A stretch of 64,000 nucleotides of DNA from assembly GCF_004025535.1 (NCBI RefSeq), contig NZ_QJRG01000039.1, positions 62,001-126,000 on the forward strand, read 5' to 3'. The notes below the pieces were generated by a model, which saw only the letters and a program-made list of their open reading frames with translations, was not told the origin of the DNA and ran no database searches. Positions 1 to 10,248 of this stretch are shown here, piece by piece; position 1 is the first letter of the stretch, and every line of letters begins with the position of its first letter. The DNA is from Pseudomonas alkylphenolica. GTDB taxonomy: Bacteria; Pseudomonadota; Gammaproteobacteria; Pseudomonadales; Pseudomonadaceae. Made by a program: the position numbers and the translations under genes.

Positions 1-544
1 GCGTGATCTGCTCGGCCAGCTCAAGCCCGGCCCGTACATAGCCTAGGGCGCCGAGCGCGTTGGAGCCGCCGATGGGCACGATGTACGGCTTGCGACCGCT
101 GGCGTGCAAACGCACGGCCAGGGCCTGCAGTTGCTCATCGGCGTTGTCGAGGTTATCCACAAGCTCGACCTTGGCGTCGAACAGCTCCAGCAGCAGGCGG
201 TTGCCGTTGCCCAGGTAGTTCGCCGAGTCGGTGCCGATGGGGTTTTCCAGCAGGGCCACGCAACCCAGGCCCAGGCGTGCGGCGAGTGCGGCGGTCTGGC
301 GGACATGGTTGGACTGGATCGCACCGGCGGTAACCAGGGTATCGGCACCCTTGCTCAAGGCATCGGCAGCCAGGTACTCGAGCTTGCGCAGTTTGTTGCC
401 ACCCAGGGCCAACGGCGTGCAGTCATCACGTTTGACGTAGACATCACGGCCAACCCAGGCTGAGAGGCGGTCCAGTTTTTCAAGCGCGGTAGGCGCGCCA
501 AGCAGGTCCAGACGATTGAAGCGGGCGAGCTGTCGGTCGATCAT
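1..544 (-). CDS. dcyD: D-cysteine desulfhydrase / ACC deaminase family enzyme, cut by left edge
   Basis: PLP enzyme of the ACC-deaminase/D-cysteine desulfhydrase fold, expected to split D-cysteine into pyruvate, ammonia and sulfide. The start is an ATG at 544 and the frame stays open to the window edge, so about 181 N-terminal residues are visible. The PLP lysine is K51 in [10 protein letters not shown], followed by a serine/asparagine-rich phosphate-binding loop ([10 protein letters not shown]). It is divergent from epsC, which supports a sulfur amino-acid role rather than plant-hormone ACC degradation. The distinction from true ACC deaminase depends on C-terminal residues outside the window. 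Confidence 0.85.
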   Translation of the reverse strand, partial: MIDRQLARFNRLDLLGAPTALEKLDRLSAWVGRDVYVKRDDCTPLALGGNKLRKLEYLAADALSKGADTLVTAGAIQSNHVRQTAALAARLGLGCVALLENPIGTDSANYLGNGNRLLLELFDAKVELVDNLDNADEQLQALAVRLHASGRKPYIVPIGGSNALGALGYVRAGLELAEQIT

Positions 545-736
545 GGCAATGCATCTGCAAGGGAAAATTCGACTATAGGCAGGCACTGGCCCCTGGGCAA
601 ATTCCGGCCTTATGCCAGCGTTATTGCGTTCTGGAATAAAGGGTTATTTTTTCCCATACGGCCATTTGCCGTAGAGTAAATACTTATCAGGTGGCCAGAT
701 CATTCCAGTAATGCCGCCGTGGCAGGAGACGTAACC
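545..736. promoter_or_regulatory. Divergent dcyD / epsC promoter region
   Basis: This 192-base gap between divergent sulfur genes carries an AT-rich block at 615-660 with GTTAT words at 619-623 and 643-647. Similar GTTAT/ATAAC words sit in AT-rich blocks ahead of tauA, lsfA and ssuE in this window. A CysB-type LysR regulator is a reasonable guess, but no site can be proved by eye. Confidence 0.35.
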
Positions 737-1669
737 GTGAGCGAGAACGCGCAAACAGGGCATTGGCAACTGCAGGGCATTGTTGCCGGCTTGCGTAGCG
801 CCCGAGACAAGTGGCGCACCAGCAATGGGCGTAGCAGTGGCGAACAGGGCGGGCGCGAACTGCCTTCGCGTGAAGCCATGCGCCATATTCTTGAGCAACT
901 GTGCGGCGCACTGTTCCCCATGCGCCTGGGGCCAGTGGACCTGCGCGAGGAAAGCGAAGACTTCTATGTCGGCCATACCCTCGACTCGGCGCTGACCGCC
1001 TTGCTCGCCCAGGCCCGGCTGGAACTGCGCTATGTGGCGCGCAAGGGCCCGTGCAATGCCGCTGATGTCGATGCCACGGCGCTGCGCCTGATCCAGGATT
1101 TCGCCGCGGCATTGCCAGGCTTGCGCAGTCTGCTCGATACCGACGTACTGGCAGCGTTCCACGGTGACCCGGCGGCGCGCAGTGTCGATGAGGTGCTGCT
1201 GTGCTATCCGGGCATCCTCGCGGTGATCCATCATCGCCTTGCCCACCACCTGTATCGGGCTGGCCTGCCGCTGCTGGCGCGGATCAGTTCGGAGCTGGCG
1301 CATTCGGCCACCGGTATCGATATTCACCCGGGCGCACAGATCGGCCAGAGCTTCTTCATCGACCATGGCACCGGTGTGGTGATTGGCGAAACCGCGATCA
1401 TCGGTGAGCGCGTGCGTATTTACCAGGCGGTGACCCTGGGCGCCAAACGCTTCCCGGCGGACGAGGACGGGCAACTGCTCAAAGGCCAGCCACGCCATCC
1501 GATCGTCGAGGACGATGTGGTGATTTATGCCGGCGCGACCATTCTCGGGCGCATCACCATCGGCAAGGGTTCGACCATTGGCGGCAATGTCTGGCTGACT
1601 CGCAGTGTGGCCCCGGGCAGCAACCTGACCCAGGCCAATCTGCAGCACGACGACGGCACGCAGAAGTAG
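737..1669 (+). CDS. epsC: Serine O-acetyltransferase, EpsC type
   Basis: Makes O-acetylserine from serine and acetyl-CoA, the carbon acceptor for sulfide in cysteine synthesis. The protein is about 310 residues: a helical N-terminal half, then a left-handed beta-helix of hexapeptide repeats from about residue 190 (HPGAQIGQSFFIDHGTG, VVIGETAIIG) with the expected catalytic histidine in the IDHGTG segment. I chose the GTG at 737 because GGAG lies about 8 bases upstream; an in-frame GTG at 719 lacks a good ribosome site. It is longer than classical CysE because of the N-terminal extension typical of EpsC forms in pseudomonads. Confidence 0.88.
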   Translation: MSENAQTGHWQLQGIVAGLRSARDKWRTSNGRSSGEQGGRELPSREAMRHILEQLCGALFPMRLGPVDLREESEDFYVGHTLDSALTALLAQARLELRYVARKGPCNAADVDATALRLIQDFAAALPGLRSLLDTDVLAAFHGDPAARSVDEVLLCYPGILAVIHHRLAHHLYRAGLPLLARISSELAHSATGIDIHPGAQIGQSFFIDHGTGVVIGETAIIGERVRIYQAVTLGAKRFPADEDGQLLKGQPRHPIVEDDVVIYAGATILGRITIGKGSTIGGNVWLTRSVAPGSNLTQANLQHDDGTQK

Positions 1670-1722
1670 CCAGGCGCAGGCCTGGAATGTGGCGTCGGGT
1701 CGCATCGCGACCCCCATCCATG

Positions 1723-1750
1723 TTTAACTTGAACGTTCATTCAAGTTAAA
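1723..1750. promoter_or_regulatory. Perfect palindrome, candidate BetI operator
   Basis: Perfect 11-bp inverted repeat, TTTAACTTGAA at 1723-1733 and TTCAAGTTAAA at 1740-1750, with a 6-base spacer that itself completes an inner palindrome TGAACGTTCA (1730-1739). The inner word resembles the TTGAACGTTCAA core I recall for the choline-responsive TetR repressor BetI. It lies about 90 bases before the choline transporter gene, the expected place for choline-induced derepression. BetI binding is inferred. Confidence 0.6.
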
Positions 1751-1789
1751 ACGGTGGTCCGCTGCCGGTGTTCAACAGGAGGAGACCCT

Positions 1790-1843
1790 TTGCTGAACCC
1801 GTTCAATCCAAGCCTTTCCCCTCGATTCGGGGTGCACGTTTAA
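1790..1843 (+). CDS. Candidate 17-residue leader peptide before betT
   Basis: A strong AGGAGGAG at 1778-1785 is followed 4 bases later by TTG (1790), opening a 17-codon frame (MLNPFNPSLSPRFGVHV) whose TAA stop at 1841-1843 overlaps the betT ATG (TAATG). The ribosome site fits this frame better than it fits betT, which has only a weak GGGG upstream. It could be a translational coupling device. The alternative is that betT starts further upstream at GTG 1768 and the arrangement is chance. Confidence 0.35.
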   Translation: MLNPFNPSLSPRFGVHV

Positions 1844-3843
1844 TGGGTGCCCCGAGTTCCTTAGCCAGCGGCAAGATCCGCATGAATCCGCCGGTGTTCT
1901 ACTTCGCGGCGAGCTTTATCCTCATATTCGGACTGGTGGTCATCAGTAACCCGCAAGCGGCGGGCGAATGGTTGCTGTCGGCGCAGAACTGGGCGGCCAA
2001 CACGGTCGGCTGGTACTACATGCTGGCGATGACGCTCTACCTGGTCTTCGTGGTGGTCACCGCCTTGTCCGGCTACGGCAAGATCAAGCTCGGTGCCGAC
2101 CACGACGAACCCGAGTTCAGCTACCTGTCCTGGGCCGGCATGCTGTTCGCAGCCGGCATCAGCATCACCCTGTTCTTCTTCTGCGTCTCCGAACCCCTGA
2201 CCCACATGCTCCAGCCGCCACAAGGCGAAGCCGGCACCGTCGAGGCCGGGCGCCAGGCCATGCAGTTGCTGTTCCTGCACTGGGGCCTGCACGGTTGGGG
2301 GGTGTTTGCCTTTGTCGGTATGGCGCTGGCTTACTTCGCCTATCGCCACAACCTGCCGCTGGCCTTGCGCTCGGCGCTGTACCCGCTAATTGGCAAGCGC
2401 ATCAACGGGCCCATTGGCTACGCGGTGGATGGCTTCGGCATCATCGCCACGGTGTTCGGCCTGGGCGCGGACATGGGCTTTGGCGTGCTGCACCTGAACT
2501 CGGGCCTGGATTACCTGTTCGGCGTTCCGCATACGCAGTGGGTGCAGGTGGCGCTGATCACCCTGATGATGGGGGCGGCAGTGGCTGTTGCTGTTGCCGG
2601 GGTCGAGAAGGGCGTGCGGGTGATGTCTGACATCAACATGTTCCTGGCCTGTGCGCTGTTGCTGTTCGTGCTGTTTGCAGGCCCTACCCAGCACCTGTTC
2701 AACACCCTTATCCAGAACTTGGGTGACTATCTGGGCGCACTGCCAACCAAGAGCTTCGACGTCTATGCCTACAACGAAGAGCGAGACTGGCTGGGTGGCT
2801 GGACCGTGTTCTACTGGGCCTGGTGGATTGCCTGGGCGCCGTTTGTAGGCCTGTTCATCGCGCGGATTTCCCGTGGCCGTACCATCCGTGAATTTGTCTT
2901 CGGGGTGCTGCTGATTCCGCTGGGCTTTACCCTGGCGTGGATGTCGATCTTCGGCAACAGTGCCATCAGCCAGGTGCTCGACCATGGCATGACCGCACTG
3001 GGCCAGTCGGCCATCGACAACCCGTCGATGACCCTCTACCTGCTGCTGGAAACCTACCCCTGGAGCAAGGTGGTCATCGCCGTCACGGTGTTCATCAGCT
3101 TTGTGTTCTTCGTTACCTCGGCAGACTCCGGAACTGTAGTACTGTCGACCCTATCTGCCCGTGACGGCAATCCCGATGAAGACGGCCCGAACTGGCTGCG
3201 GGTGTTCTGGGGGGCAATGACCGCGCTGGTGACTATCGGCCTGTTGTTCGCCGGCAGTATCGACTCGCTGAAGTCGGCGGTGGTGCTGACGTCCTTGCCG
3301 TTCTCGGTGATTCTTCTGGCGATGATGTGGGGCCTCCACAAGGCGTTCTACCTGGAGTCGCAACGCCAGATTGCGCAAATGCACTCGCTGGCACCGTTCG
3401 CCCAGTCGCGCCGTGGCCGTGGCGGCTGGCGCCAGCGCTTGAGCCAGGCGGTGCATTTCCCCTCACGTGATGAGGTTTACCGCTTCATGGACGACGTCGT
3501 GCGCCCGGCGATTGCCGAGGTGACCGAGGTGTTCGTCGAGAAGGGCCTGAACGTCATCACCCAGGAAGACCCGAGCCACGACAACGTCAGCTTGAAGATC
3601 GGCCATGGTGAAGAACAGCCGTTCATTTACCAAGTGCAGATGCGTGGCTACTTTACGCCGTCATTCGCCCTGGGCGGGCTGGGCACCCAGGAGTTGAAGA
3701 ACCGCCGCTACTACCGCGCCGAGGTGCACCTGAGCGAAGGCAGTCAGGACTATGACCTGGTGGGCTACAGCAAGGAGCAGATCATCAACGACATCCTCGA
3801 CCAGTACGAGCGGCACATGCAGTACCTGCATCTGGTGCGTTGA
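1843..3843 (+). CDS. betT: Choline transporter BetT, BCCT family
   Basis: Imports choline, coupled to protons, for glycine-betaine synthesis or catabolism; inner membrane. The 666-residue protein has twelve hydrophobic segments in its first 520 residues and the BCCT signature WTVFYWAWW...ARISRGRTIREF near residues 317-350. A hydrophilic C-terminal tail of about 150 residues is present, as in the osmosensing long BetT forms. I use the ATG at 1843, which overlaps the stop of an upstream leader-like ORF; GTG 1768 would add 25 untypical residues. No bet dehydrogenase genes are adjacent. A BetI-like palindrome upstream suggests choline induction. Confidence 0.88.
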   Translation: MGAPSSLASGKIRMNPPVFYFAASFILIFGLVVISNPQAAGEWLLSAQNWAANTVGWYYMLAMTLYLVFVVVTALSGYGKIKLGADHDEPEFSYLSWAGMLFAAGISITLFFFCVSEPLTHMLQPPQGEAGTVEAGRQAMQLLFLHWGLHGWGVFAFVGMALAYFAYRHNLPLALRSALYPLIGKRINGPIGYAVDGFGIIATVFGLGADMGFGVLHLNSGLDYLFGVPHTQWVQVALITLMMGAAVAVAVAGVEKGVRVMSDINMFLACALLLFVLFAGPTQHLFNTLIQNLGDYLGALPTKSFDVYAYNEERDWLGGWTVFYWAWWIAWAPFVGLFIARISRGRTIREFVFGVLLIPLGFTLAWMSIFGNSAISQVLDHGMTALGQSAIDNPSMTLYLLLETYPWSKVVIAVTVFISFVFFVTSADSGTVVLSTLSARDGNPDEDGPNWLRVFWGAMTALVTIGLLFAGSIDSLKSAVVLTSLPFSVILLAMMWGLHKAFYLESQRQIAQMHSLAPFAQSRRGRGGWRQRLSQAVHFPSRDEVYRFMDDVVRPAIAEVTEVFVEKGLNVITQEDPSHDNVSLKIGHGEEQPFIYQVQMRGYFTPSFALGGLGTQELKNRRYYRAEVHLSEGSQDYDLVGYSKEQIINDILDQYERHMQYLHLVR

Positions 3844-3857
3844 AGCATCGAGGACCT

Positions 3858-3920
3858 GTAGGAGCGAATTTATCCGCGAAAGGTCCGAAGTTCGACGCCA
3901 AACCGGGACTGCTGCGAATG
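3858..3920 (+). repeat. REP element, single half of a BIME
   Basis: GTAGGAGCGAATTTATCCGC at 3858-3877 is identical to the left arm of the REP pair at 55888-55974, and similarity continues for about 40 more bases (CCAAACCGGG near 3898-3907). The inverted second arm present at the other locus is missing here; tauD coding sequence begins instead. It sits between the convergent genes betT and tauD, where it could slow exonucleases or help end transcription. Confidence 0.8.
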
Positions 3921-3924
3921 GGCG

Positions 3925-5619
<1,695 letters not shown>

Positions 5620-5623
<4 letters not shown>

Positions 5624-6414
5624 GCGGACTCCTGGCGCACAGCGGCGCTGCGTTGGGAGAACACCCGACTGAGCACGTGCTCGCGGGTTTCGATAAAACG
5701 CGGATCGGACTTGATCGCCCGGGCGGATTCGCCGGCCGCATAGCGCTGGCCGAAGTCCAGTTGCAGGCGTTCGACAATCTGGCCGGGGTTCGGTGCCAAA
5801 AGAATCAGGTCGGTGGCAAGGAACACCGCTTCTTCAATGTCGTGGGTAATCAGGAACACCGGCTTGGTGGTGCGCTGCCATACCTGCAGCAGCAGCTCCT
5901 GCATCTGTTCACGGGTGAAGGCATCAAGGGCGCCGAACGGCTCGTCCATCAACAGTACCCGCGGGTCGGCGGCTAGCGCGCGGGCCAGGCCTACACGTTG
6001 CTTCTGTCCACCGGATAGCTGCCAGATCCGCCGCTTGCCGAAGTCGGCCAGGTCGACCAGTGCGAGCATTTCGGCGGCCTTGCGTTCACGCGTGGCGCGC
6101 GGCACACCGGCCAGTTCCAGACCGAAGGCGACGTTGGCCAGTACATCCTGCCAGGGCAGCAGGGCGTCGTCCTGGAACACCACGCCGCGTTCGGCACCTG
6201 GCCCTTGCACCGGTTCTCCATCGAGGGTGATACGCCCGGCGCTGGGGGCTACGAATCCGGCAATCAGATTGAGCAGCGAAGTTTTTCCGCTGCCCGAAGG
6301 GCCGAGGGCCACCAGCAATTGCTGCGGACCCATGCTCAGGGTGATATCGGCCAGCACCGGTTCGGCTGCGCCGGGGTACTGTGCGCTGATGCGCTCCAGT
6401 TCAAGCAGTGCCAT
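5620..6414 (-). CDS. tauB: Taurine ABC transporter ATP-binding protein
   Basis: Powers taurine uptake. It has Walker [10 protein letters not shown] near residue 40, a Q-loop ([11 protein letters not shown]), the signature [15 protein letters not shown] and Walker [13 protein letters not shown], then the H-loop THDIEEA. I chose ATG 6414 because GGAG precedes it by about 7 bases, giving 264 residues; an in-frame GTG/ATG four codons upstream is less well placed. It lies 16 bases after tauA and overlaps tauC by 4. Confidence 0.93.
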
Positions 6415-6430
6415 GACAGGCTCCAATCAT

Positions 6431-7408
6431 TCAGTTAGCGATGAACTTGGCGCTGACGTACGGCGCGTAGTCCGGCAGTACTGCGTCGACCTTGCCTTGT
6501 GCTTTGAGGAAGGTGGCGGTGTCGGTAATGGCCTTGGTGGTCGGCGCACCGAGAGCAGCCACCTGGTCGGCAGCCAGCGGGAACACGTTGCCTTGTAGCA
6601 GGGCAGGAATATCCGTGGCTTTGGCACCCGACAGCTTGACCAGCTTGTCGACGTTGCTCGGGTTGGCCAGCCAGGCTTGCGGGTCTTTGCGGTAGTCGGC
6701 GTAGGCGTCCAGGGTCACTTTGGCGAAGGCCTTGACGATTTCAGGGTGCTTGGTGGCGAAGTCCTTGCGCACGATCCAGGCGTCGAAGGTCGGCGCGCCT
6801 TTCTCGGCCAGTTCGCCGGAGGTGATCAGCACCTTGCCGTTTTCCTTGGCTACGCCCAGAGCCGGGTCCCAAACGTAGGTGGCATCGATGTCGCCGCGTT
6901 TCCATGCAGCAATGATCGCAGGCGGCGCGAGGTTGAGGATCTGCACTTTGGACGGGTCGATGTTCCACTGTTTAAGCGCGGCCAGCAGGCTGTAGTGTCC
7001 GGTGGACACGAACGGCACGGCAATCTTCTTGCCGACCAGGTCTTGAGGCGAATTGATCCCGGACCCTTCGCGGGCCACCAGCGCTTCGGCGGCGCCGATC
7101 TGGGTGGCGATCAGGAAAGTTTCCACTGGCAGTTTGCGGGTGGCGGCGGCGGCCAGCGGGCTGGAGCCGAGGTAGCCGATCTGCACGTCACCGGAAGCAA
7201 CGGCGGTGATCACATCGGCACCGCTGTCGAACTTGCGCCAGTCGATGCTGGCCTTGCTGGCTTTTTCATAGTCGCCGTTGACCTGGGCGACTTTCGCCGG
7301 GTCGACGGTGGTCTGGTAAGCCACGGTCAGGTCGGCCGCCTGAGCGAACCAGCTGGTGCCAGCCAGGGTCAGGGCGGCGAACAGGCGCAACGGCGTATGC
7401 AGGGTCAT
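6431..7408 (-). CDS. tauA: Taurine ABC transporter periplasmic binding protein
   Basis: Captures taurine in the periplasm. The 325-residue protein starts with a Sec signal (cleavage likely after AQA, about residue 24), followed by the NMT1/ThiY-like binding fold; LVAREGSGI and YVWDPALG are typical of sulfonate-binding relatives. A clear AAGGAG lies 7 bases before the ATG. First gene of the minus-strand tauABCD operon, with its promoter in the AT-rich part of the gap to the porin gene. Confidence 0.93.
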   Translation of the reverse strand: MTLHTPLRLFAALTLAGTSWFAQAADLTVAYQTTVDPAKVAQVNGDYEKASKASIDWRKFDSGADVITAVASGDVQIGYLGSSPLAAAATRKLPVETFLIATQIGAAEALVAREGSGINSPQDLVGKKIAVPFVSTGHYSLLAALKQWNIDPSKVQILNLAPPAIIAAWKRGDIDATYVWDPALGVAKENGKVLITSGELAEKGAPTFDAWIVRKDFATKHPEIVKAFAKVTLDAYADYRKDPQAWLANPSNVDKLVKLSGAKATDIPALLQGNVFPLAADQVAALGAPTTKAITDTATFLKAQGKVDAVLPDYAPYVSAKFIAN

Positions 7409-7859
7409 GGTGAACTCCTTCTCAGGCGGTCGGTGAGAGACGATGAGAAGAAGGCTAATTGATCTAAGAAACTAAAAATAAATAACTTTTTAGCATTAGC
7501 TTAGGAGCCAAACGCTGTTAAGCCGTCCGGGCAGCGGCGCAAAGCGCAAACGCTTTGATCTAGCGGGGAATTTGCGAAAGCCTTCAGTACTTGGCGTAGG
7601 TGCCGATAACGGCAGCGGAGAAATTTGCAGTCGATATTCCGTAATAATCTGAAAATTTACGAAATAAGTCTTTTTGGAATTATAGGATTGTCATTATCCT
7701 TGAGCCCAAGGGTTGGCGCATTAGACCAAAGTAGTGAAATGAATGGTTACGATTGACTTGACGGTCACCCTTTGGTGCTAATCGCCAATCGACGTCGAGC
7801 AGGGCAACAAGATCCTGCCGTAAGCGACACACAAAAATTAGAAATGAGAGGAGCAAAAC
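7409..7859. promoter_or_regulatory. Divergent tauA / porin control region (451 bases, no gene)
   Basis: No credible ORF. The tauA side has an AT-rich block at 7465-7505 with ATAAC at 7482-7486; a second AT-rich block at 7620-7700 lies on the porin side, and ATAAC occurs again at 7606-7610. ATTCC (7637-7641) and GGAAT (7676-7680) bracket part of the second block as a loose inverted repeat. The porin gene has GAGAGGAG just before its ATG. The length suggests separate promoters and a long porin leader. Confidence 0.5.
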
Positions 7860-9194
7860 ATGTACAAGTCGACCTTGGCTATTGCCGTGGCCGTAGGGGT
7901 TCTTGCCCAGCAAGCGGGCGCCGCCGGTTTCGTTGAAGACAGCAAGCTGTCGCTCAGTTCGCGGACCATGTATTTCGACAACGACGACCGTGAGACCGGT
8001 GGCTCCAGCAGCCGTGAATCCGGCCAGGGTTTCAAGGTGGATTACCTGTCGGGCTTTACTCAAGGCACCGTAGGTTTCGGCGTTGACGTCCAGGCGCTGT
8101 GGGGCATTCACCTGGATGGTGGTAAAGGCCATCACCCGAACAACAGCACTTTCTTCCCTAGCGATACCGATGGCTCGGCTGTTGATCAGTGGGCACGCAT
8201 CGGCGGTAACGCCAAAGCTCGCTTCTCGAAGACTGAAGCCCACTTTGGTAGCGCCCTGGCACCTAACCTGCCAATCCTCGTCGCGAACGATGGTCGTCTG
8301 CTGCCGCAAACGTTTGAAGGCGGTACGATCCAGTCGAAAGAAATCGACAACCTGACCCTGAACGCCGGTCAGCTGACTCACGCCATGGGCCGTGCGTCGA
8401 GCAACCGTACCGGTCTGTCTGTTGCCGGTGGCACCCAGGACAGCAACAAGTTCCAGTTCGCCGGTGGCGACTGGAAGGTCACCAAAGACCTGACCCTGCA
8501 GTACTACTACGCGAACCTGGAAGACTACTACAAGCAGCACTTCCTGGGCCTGACCCACGTGTTCCCGATTGCTGACGACCAGTCGTTCAAAACCGACCTG
8601 CGCTATTTCGACAGCCGCAGCGACGGTGCGAACGGCGACGCCACGCACTTCTTCAGCAACAACGGCGGTTATGCCAAGAACGCTGGCGAGGTCGACAACA
8701 AGACCTGGTCTGCCATCTTCACTTACACCCTGGGTGGCCATGCGTTCCTACTCGGTCATCAACAGGTCGGTGATGACGGCGGCTTCGTCTACCTGGGTCA
8801 GGGTGACGTCCTCAGAGATGGCACCACGCGCAACGAAGGCAACGGCGGCTCGAGCTTCTACCTGTTCACCGACAGCATGATCAACTCGTTTGTCCGTGCC
8901 GGTGAAAACACCACCTTCGGTCAGTACTCGTACGACTTCGCACGCCTGGGTGTGCCGGGCCTGAAGGCTTCGGTCAACTACCTGCGTGGTGATGACGTTC
9001 GCTACAAGTCCGGCAACGGTACCTATGACGAGTGGGAACGCGACGCGCGTGTCGACTACGTCATTCAGGAAGGCACCCTCAAAGGCCTGGGCGCCAGCCT
9101 GCGTCACGGTGTCTACCGTGGTGAAGGCAACGAGTCCGCTCGTGACCAGGACCAGACCCGCCTGATCTTCAACTACACTTACAACTTCATGTAA
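7860..9194 (+). CDS. OprD-family outer-membrane porin, sulfur-block linked
   Basis: Outer-membrane 18-strand channel of the OprD/OprE class (444 residues). It has a signal peptide ending at AGA/AGFVEDS, then the OprD family hallmarks GFVEDSKLSLSSR, GFTQGTVGFGVD, NDGRLLPQTFEGG and a terminal aromatic (YNFM). It sits between tauA and lsfA, so it may admit sulfonates or sulfate esters; substrate is inferred from position only. The terminator at 9212 closes the transcript. Confidence 0.88.
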   Translation: MYKSTLAIAVAVGVLAQQAGAAGFVEDSKLSLSSRTMYFDNDDRETGGSSSRESGQGFKVDYLSGFTQGTVGFGVDVQALWGIHLDGGKGHHPNNSTFFPSDTDGSAVDQWARIGGNAKARFSKTEAHFGSALAPNLPILVANDGRLLPQTFEGGTIQSKEIDNLTLNAGQLTHAMGRASSNRTGLSVAGGTQDSNKFQFAGGDWKVTKDLTLQYYYANLEDYYKQHFLGLTHVFPIADDQSFKTDLRYFDSRSDGANGDATHFFSNNGGYAKNAGEVDNKTWSAIFTYTLGGHAFLLGHQQVGDDGGFVYLGQGDVLRDGTTRNEGNGGSSFYLFTDSMINSFVRAGENTTFGQYSYDFARLGVPGLKASVNYLRGDDVRYKSGNGTYDEWERDARVDYVIQEGTLKGLGASLRHGVYRGEGNESARDQDQTRLIFNYTYNFM

Positions 9195-9211
9195 GTCCGG
9201 TTGAAACAAGA

Positions 9212-9239
9212 AGCCTCGCCTGGTGCGAGGCTTTTTTAT
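9212..9239 (+). terminator. Intrinsic terminator after porin gene
   Basis: Perfect 9-bp stem AAGCCTCGC / GCGAGGCTT with a 5-base loop, followed by a T run. Confidence 0.92.
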
Positions 9240-9352
9240 GTCTGCTTGTTTATAGATTCAAAAGTTATAAATAAATCGATATTTATTCTTTTTGTTTTCT
9301 ACGCGCTGCAGGCACAGTGAACCCATAACGAACCCAGCCAAGGAGCCGCACC

Positions 9353-9991
9353 ATGAGCCTCAGACTCGGCGACATCGCCCCCGACTTCGAGCAAGAATCC
9401 AGCGAAGGCAAGATCCGTTTCCACGAATGGCTGGGTAACAGCTGGGGCGTGTTGTTTTCGCACCCTGCCGACTTCACCCCAGTGTGCACCACCGAGCTGG
9501 GTTTCACCGCCAAGCTCAAGGACCAGTTCGCCGAACGCGGGGTCAAGGCCATTGCCCTGTCGGTAGACCCGGTGGATTCCCACCACCGCTGGATCGAAGA
9601 CATCAACGAAACCCAGAACACTATCGTCAACTTTCCGATCCTGGCCGATGCCGATCGCAAGGTGTCTGACCTCTACGACCTGATCCACCCCAATGCCAAC
9701 GACACCCTGACGGTGCGCTCGCTGTTCGTGATCGACCCGAACAAGAAGATTCGCCTGACCATCACCTATCCGGCCAGCACCGGGCGCAATTTCAACGAAA
9801 TCCTGCGGGTGATTGATTCGCTGCAACTGACCGACAACCACAAGGTCGCTACGCCGGCGAACTGGCAGGACGGTGACGAGGTAGTGATCGTGCCGTCGCT
9901 CAAGGACGAAGACGAAATCAAACAACGCTTTCCCAAGGGCTACCGGGCGGTCAAGCCGTATCTGCGCCTGACCCCGCAGCCAAATCGCTGA
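9353..9991 (+). CDS. lsfA: 1-Cys peroxiredoxin LsfA
   Basis: Reduces hydrogen and organic peroxides; known in P. putida as a protein induced by sulfur starvation. The 212 residues match Prx6-type enzymes: peroxidatic C45 in PVCTTE, no resolving cysteine in the usual C-terminal place, and the long C-terminal domain (GDEVVIVPSLKDEDE). AAGGAG lies 8 bases before the ATG. An AT-rich block with GTTAT at 9264-9268 precedes it, like the other sulfur genes here. Position between tau and ssu supports co-regulation. Confidence 0.92.
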   Translation: MSLRLGDIAPDFEQESSEGKIRFHEWLGNSWGVLFSHPADFTPVCTTELGFTAKLKDQFAERGVKAIALSVDPVDSHHRWIEDINETQNTIVNFPILADADRKVSDLYDLIHPNANDTLTVRSLFVIDPNKKIRLTITYPASTGRNFNEILRVIDSLQLTDNHKVATPANWQDGDEVVIVPSLKDEDEIKQRFPKGYRAVKPYLRLTPQPNR

Positions 9992-10014
9992 TCTTCATGC
10001 AAAGCAGGGTTTTG

Positions 10015-10039
10015 GGGCCGTTTCGACGGCCCTTTTTTT
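10015..10039 (+). terminator. Intrinsic terminator after lsfA
   Basis: Perfect stem GGGCCGT / ACGGCCC with TTCG loop (10015-10032) and a run of seven T. Confidence 0.94.
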
Positions 10040-10067
10040 ATGCGCGTGCGCAACCAGCACCGGTCCA

Positions 10068-10108
10068 TGTAGGAGCTGGCGAAGCCTGCGATCGAGCGCG
10101 AAGTGGTC
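10068..10108 (+). repeat. REP element (GTAGGAGCTGGCGAAGCC class)
   Basis: Differs at 4 of 41 positions from the inverted copy at 14975-15015, so the two copies flank the ssu operon in opposite orientation. It is a different subclass from the REPs at 3858 and 55888. Confidence 0.75.
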
Positions 10109-10248
10109 GTAGAAGGTATAGATCAGTAACGAATAACCAAATGAAAAAATATGATTTATTGATATATGAGATGAGCTGTTAAGGTCACTCCATTCCAGCG
10201 AGAACTCAACCTCGCGGCCCTCTAGAACACGATCAAGGATGTGCTCCA
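10109..10248 (+). promoter_or_regulatory. ssuE promoter region
   Basis: An AT-rich tract at about 10125-10175 carries ATAAC at 10133-10137 and a run of A before ATGATTTATTG. Its composition stands out from the GC-rich surroundings and parallels the lsfA and tauA upstream regions. AAGGATG at 10236 is the ssuE ribosome site. Confidence 0.45.

Noticed and set aside
644..1717. 357-codon open frame opposite epsC
   Set aside because: Shadow; epsC has recognisable hexapeptide repeats.
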